Assembly: GCF_014652415.1 (NCBI RefSeq)
Contig: NZ_BMYT01000001.1
Coordinates: 620,001 to 684,000, forward strand
Reading direction: 5' to 3'
DNA length: 64,000 nt
Source: Affinundibacterium macrobrachii
GTDB taxonomy: Bacteria > Pseudomonadota > Gammaproteobacteria > Burkholderiales > Burkholderiaceae_D
The notes under the pieces are model-generated. The model ran no database searches. It had not been told where the DNA came from and saw nothing but the letters and a program-made list of their open reading frames with translations. Below, piece by piece: positions 61,815-64,000 of this stretch (the first letter of the stretch is position 1; every line of letters begins with the position of its first letter). A program made the position numbers and the translations under genes.

Positions 61815-64000
61815 TTAAAACGGCGATTGCCATTGACGAACCCAAGTTGGAAATGTGTCTGCAGGCATCGGCTTTGCAATACCATATCCTTGCGCCAAAT
61901 CACAGCCTATCTCCAATAATTTCTGACCGTGCGCAATACTCTCGACACCTTCGGCAATCACACTACGCTGGAATGCAGAAGCTAAGCCGATCACACCGTG
62001 AATAATGGCCAAGTCGCCTTCGTCATCCAACATATCTCGCACAAAGCTTTGATCAATTTTTAATACTTCAGCAGGCAGTCTTTTCAAATAGCGTAAAGAA
62101 GAATAACCCGTTCCGAAATCGTCTAAGGCGAATCGTATTCCCAAGCCTTGGCACAGATAAATGACCTTAGAAACTTTATCGATATCGTCTAGCGCACTAC
62201 TCTCTAAAATTTCTAGTTCCAACATCGAATATACCGAACGCGGATATACCGATAGCAGCTTCTCTAAGCTTTGCGTAAAATCGACTTGCTGCAATTGCAT
62301 AGCGCTGACATTGACGCTCACAGCAACACTGATTCCTTGCTTCTGCCAAACGTGAATTTGTGCCAACGCGGTTGCAATGACCCACTCACCTAATTCGACA
62401 CTAAATAAATGATTTTCCACTACTGGCAAAAAACTCGCGGGTGCAAGTAATCCCTTTAGCGGGTGCTGCCAGCGAATTAGGGCTTCTGCGCCAAATACTT
62501 GCCCTGTACGCATATTCACTTTGGGCTGGTAGTAAAGAACAAATTCTTGGTGCATTAAAGCGCGCTGCATCTGCGTCAAATCGTCGCGCTGTACTTTGAT
62601 CGCCGCATCTTGGGCGACGTCAAATAAATGAAAACAGTTCTTGCCGGTCTGCTTAGACAAGTACATGGCTTGATCAGCATGCCGCAGCAATTGTTCTGCA
62701 TCAACTCCATCTTGTGGATAAATCGTGACGCCGATACTCGCGCTCACTTGCAATTCAATATGATGCAAATTTAATGGCTCTGCGGCGGCAATCAGTAGCC
62801 GACTTAAAATCGGTTCGCAATCCTTACCATCTTCGAGATCGGTCAAGATCGCCACAAATTCATCACCGCCAAGGCGCGCTAAGGTATCGCCTTCACGTAA
62901 GGCGGCGCGCAAACGAGCTGCAATCGCAATCAGTAACTCATCGCCCATGCCGTGACCGTGCACATCGTTGACGGTTTTAAATCCATCTAAATCGAGAAAA
63001 GCAACCGCCAAAGAGTTTCCTCGGCGTTGCGCTTGTAGCATGGCTTGCTGCATACGATCTGCCAGTAGCACGCGATTCGGCAAATGGGTCAACGCATCGT
63101 AGTGAGCGATATGCTCAAGCATCCCGTTTGAACGCTCTAACTCGATATACGCATTTTTTAGCGCGAGCTGAGACATTTTTTGCTCGGTAATATCCTGAAA
63201 GATTCCAGTTAAACGCACTGCTTTTCCATCGTTCATGGTGACATGGCAAGTCGTTCTAACCGTAATTTTTCGCCCCTTTAAAGTGAACTTTTCAAGCTCT
63301 AAATCATAGGCTTCGCCAAACTCGGTTGCGCGTGCTAAGGCATTAACTAACCGGCTTCTGGATTCAGGTAAAAAATAGCTCAATCCGGTTTCTAAGGTCG
63401 GCGTAAATTCTTCAGGATGCGTGTCATGAATGCGATATGTCTCTTCTGACCAAGTCAGTTTTCTTGAAATCAAATCGATTTCCCAGCCACCGATTTGGGC
63501 GATTGATTGACACTCTGCGAGAAACTGTCGCGATACTTCTAAATCTTGCTCAATCTGCTTACGCTCACTAATGTCTTGTGCTGTGCCGGTTAACGCGATT
63601 AGATTTCCATTGGCATCAAACAAAGGTTCGCTTTTTGCCTCTATCCATAGGGTTTCACCTTCACGTGGTGAATAACGAAAATCCAATTGATGCGCTTCAA
63701 ATTGATCTCGATATTGATGATACATTTGAATGAATGATGCTTGATCATCCAAATGCACGCGCGCAATCAATTGCTCGAATGTTGGCGGAGCATGGTCAGC
63801 ATCAAAGCCAAAAATACGATACATCTCAGCAGACCAAATCGCTGTATTGGTTTTTAAGTCTCGCTGCCAACTACCAATTTTTGCGCGAGCCTGCGCTGCA
63901 ATTAAATTACGCTCGCTATCGCGTAATGCTGCTGCATGCTGTTTGCTCAGTGAGATATCGGTGTTTGTACCGAACCACTGCGATACCGTTCCCTGTTGAT
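61815..64000 (-). CDS. PAS-GGDEF-EAL cyclic-di-GMP enzyme, partial (5' end beyond window)
   Basis: The frame is open from the stop at 61815 to the window edge, more than 725 residues. Although an ATG occurs at 63824, codons upstream still read as protein (GTVSQWFGTNTDISLSKQH, then a further PAS start GSWQRDLKTNTAIWSAEMYRIFGF), so the true start is beyond 64000. At least three PAS/PAC units are visible (TDIS, GTAQDISERK and GIFQDITEQK ends). GGDEF is intact in ARLGGDEFVAIL and EAL is intact in GAEALIRWQHP, with DDFGTGYSSLRYL. Both diguanylate cyclase and phosphodiesterase activity are possible. No membrane segment is seen in the visible part. Confidence 0.93.
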   Translation of the reverse strand, partial: QQGTVSQWFGTNTDISLSKQHAAALRDSERNLIAAQARAKIGSWQRDLKTNTAIWSAEMYRIFGFDADHAPPTFEQLIARVHLDDQASFIQMYHQYRDQFEAHQLDFRYSPREGETLWIEAKSEPLFDANGNLIALTGTAQDISERKQIEQDLEVSRQFLAECQSIAQIGGWEIDLISRKLTWSEETYRIHDTHPEEFTPTLETGLSYFLPESRSRLVNALARATEFGEAYDLELEKFTLKGRKITVRTTCHVTMNDGKAVRLTGIFQDITEQKMSQLALKNAYIELERSNGMLEHIAHYDALTHLPNRVLLADRMQQAMLQAQRRGNSLAVAFLDLDGFKTVNDVHGHGMGDELLIAIAARLRAALREGDTLARLGGDEFVAILTDLEDGKDCEPILSRLLIAAAEPLNLHHIELQVSASIGVTIYPQDGVDAEQLLRHADQAMYLSKQTGKNCFHLFDVAQDAAIKVQRDDLTQMQRALMHQEFVLYYQPKVNMRTGQVFGAEALIRWQHPLKGLLAPASFLPVVENHLFSVELGEWVIATALAQIHVWQKQGISVAVSVNVSAMQLQQVDFTQSLEKLLSVYPRSVYSMLELEILESSALDDIDKVSKVIYLCQGLGIRFALDDFGTGYSSLRYLKRLPAEVLKIDQSFVRDMLDDEGDLAIIHGVIGLASAFQRSVIAEGVESIAHGQKLLEIGCDLAQGYGIAKPMPADTFPTWVRQWQSPF

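Overview
The window looks like chromosomal DNA of a betaproteobacterium, most likely Burkholderiales/Oxalobacteraceae (Undibacterium- or Herminiimonas-like). This placement is inferred from gene content: trxA-rho, zapB-like/zapA next to a 6S RNA, a UvrD-type helicase paired with a 973-residue AddB-like nuclease, cysteine-free L31 type B, NnrS with ubiUVT, a DUF3149 peptide, and moderate GC. There is no prophage, transposase, integrase, rRNA operon or CRISPR array.

Layout. (1) 1-8034, minus strand: a cobalamin uptake and salvage operon behind a cobalamin riboswitch (btuB, cobU, btuF, btuC, btuD, cobO, cbiB, and cobC cut by the window edge). It encodes the TonB receptor, the ABC importer, adenosylation and nucleotide-loop assembly, but no corrin-ring genes. 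(2) 8100-15700: tandem terminators, 6S RNA, zapA, a zapB-like gene, and an AddAB-like helicase/nuclease pair. (3) 15989-17932: trxA and rho. (4) 17933-18637: two related composite extragenic repeats in opposite orientation. (5) 18638-25508: a complete tripartite RND efflux operon with a divergent TetR/AcrR-type regulator and a near-palindromic operator. (6) 25539-30199: TRIC-type channel, rpmE2, ArnT-like glycosyltransferase, tRNA-Leu(CAA), DUF819 permease. (7) 30516-32102: a solitary contractile-tail sheath gene with no other tail genes. (8) 33169-42006: signalling block with a CZB-containing chemoreceptor, a 48-residue DUF3149 membrane peptide, a MASE3-PAS-PAS-GGDEF-EAL protein, and a receiver-TPR protein overlapping a soluble histidine kinase. 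(9) 42014-45395: GNAT, exported metallo-beta-lactamase-fold hydrolase, and an exported protein of unknown family. (10) 45677-50165: ubiU, ubiV, ubiT (oxygen-independent ubiquinone hydroxylation), a DGC-domain protein and NnrS, which together read as a low-oxygen/nitric-oxide module. (11) 50306-56995: class V aminotransferase-like protein, 5'-nucleotidase, then an ALDH7-type semialdehyde dehydrogenase, a hydroxylysine-kinase-like phosphotransferase and a class III phospho-lyase-like enzyme. The last three match the steps of hydroxylysine breakdown. (12) 57435-64000: S9 peptidase, a membrane-anchored Clp-fold protein, a small exported TonB-C protein, and a PAS-GGDEF-EAL protein cut by the right edge.

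The most interesting items are the putative bacterial hydroxylysine pathway, the orphan sheath gene, the inverted pair of composite repeats after rho, the ubiUVT-DGC-nnrS module, and the exported protein at 44016-45395. All functional assignments come from reading motifs and family resemblance; no database search was run.
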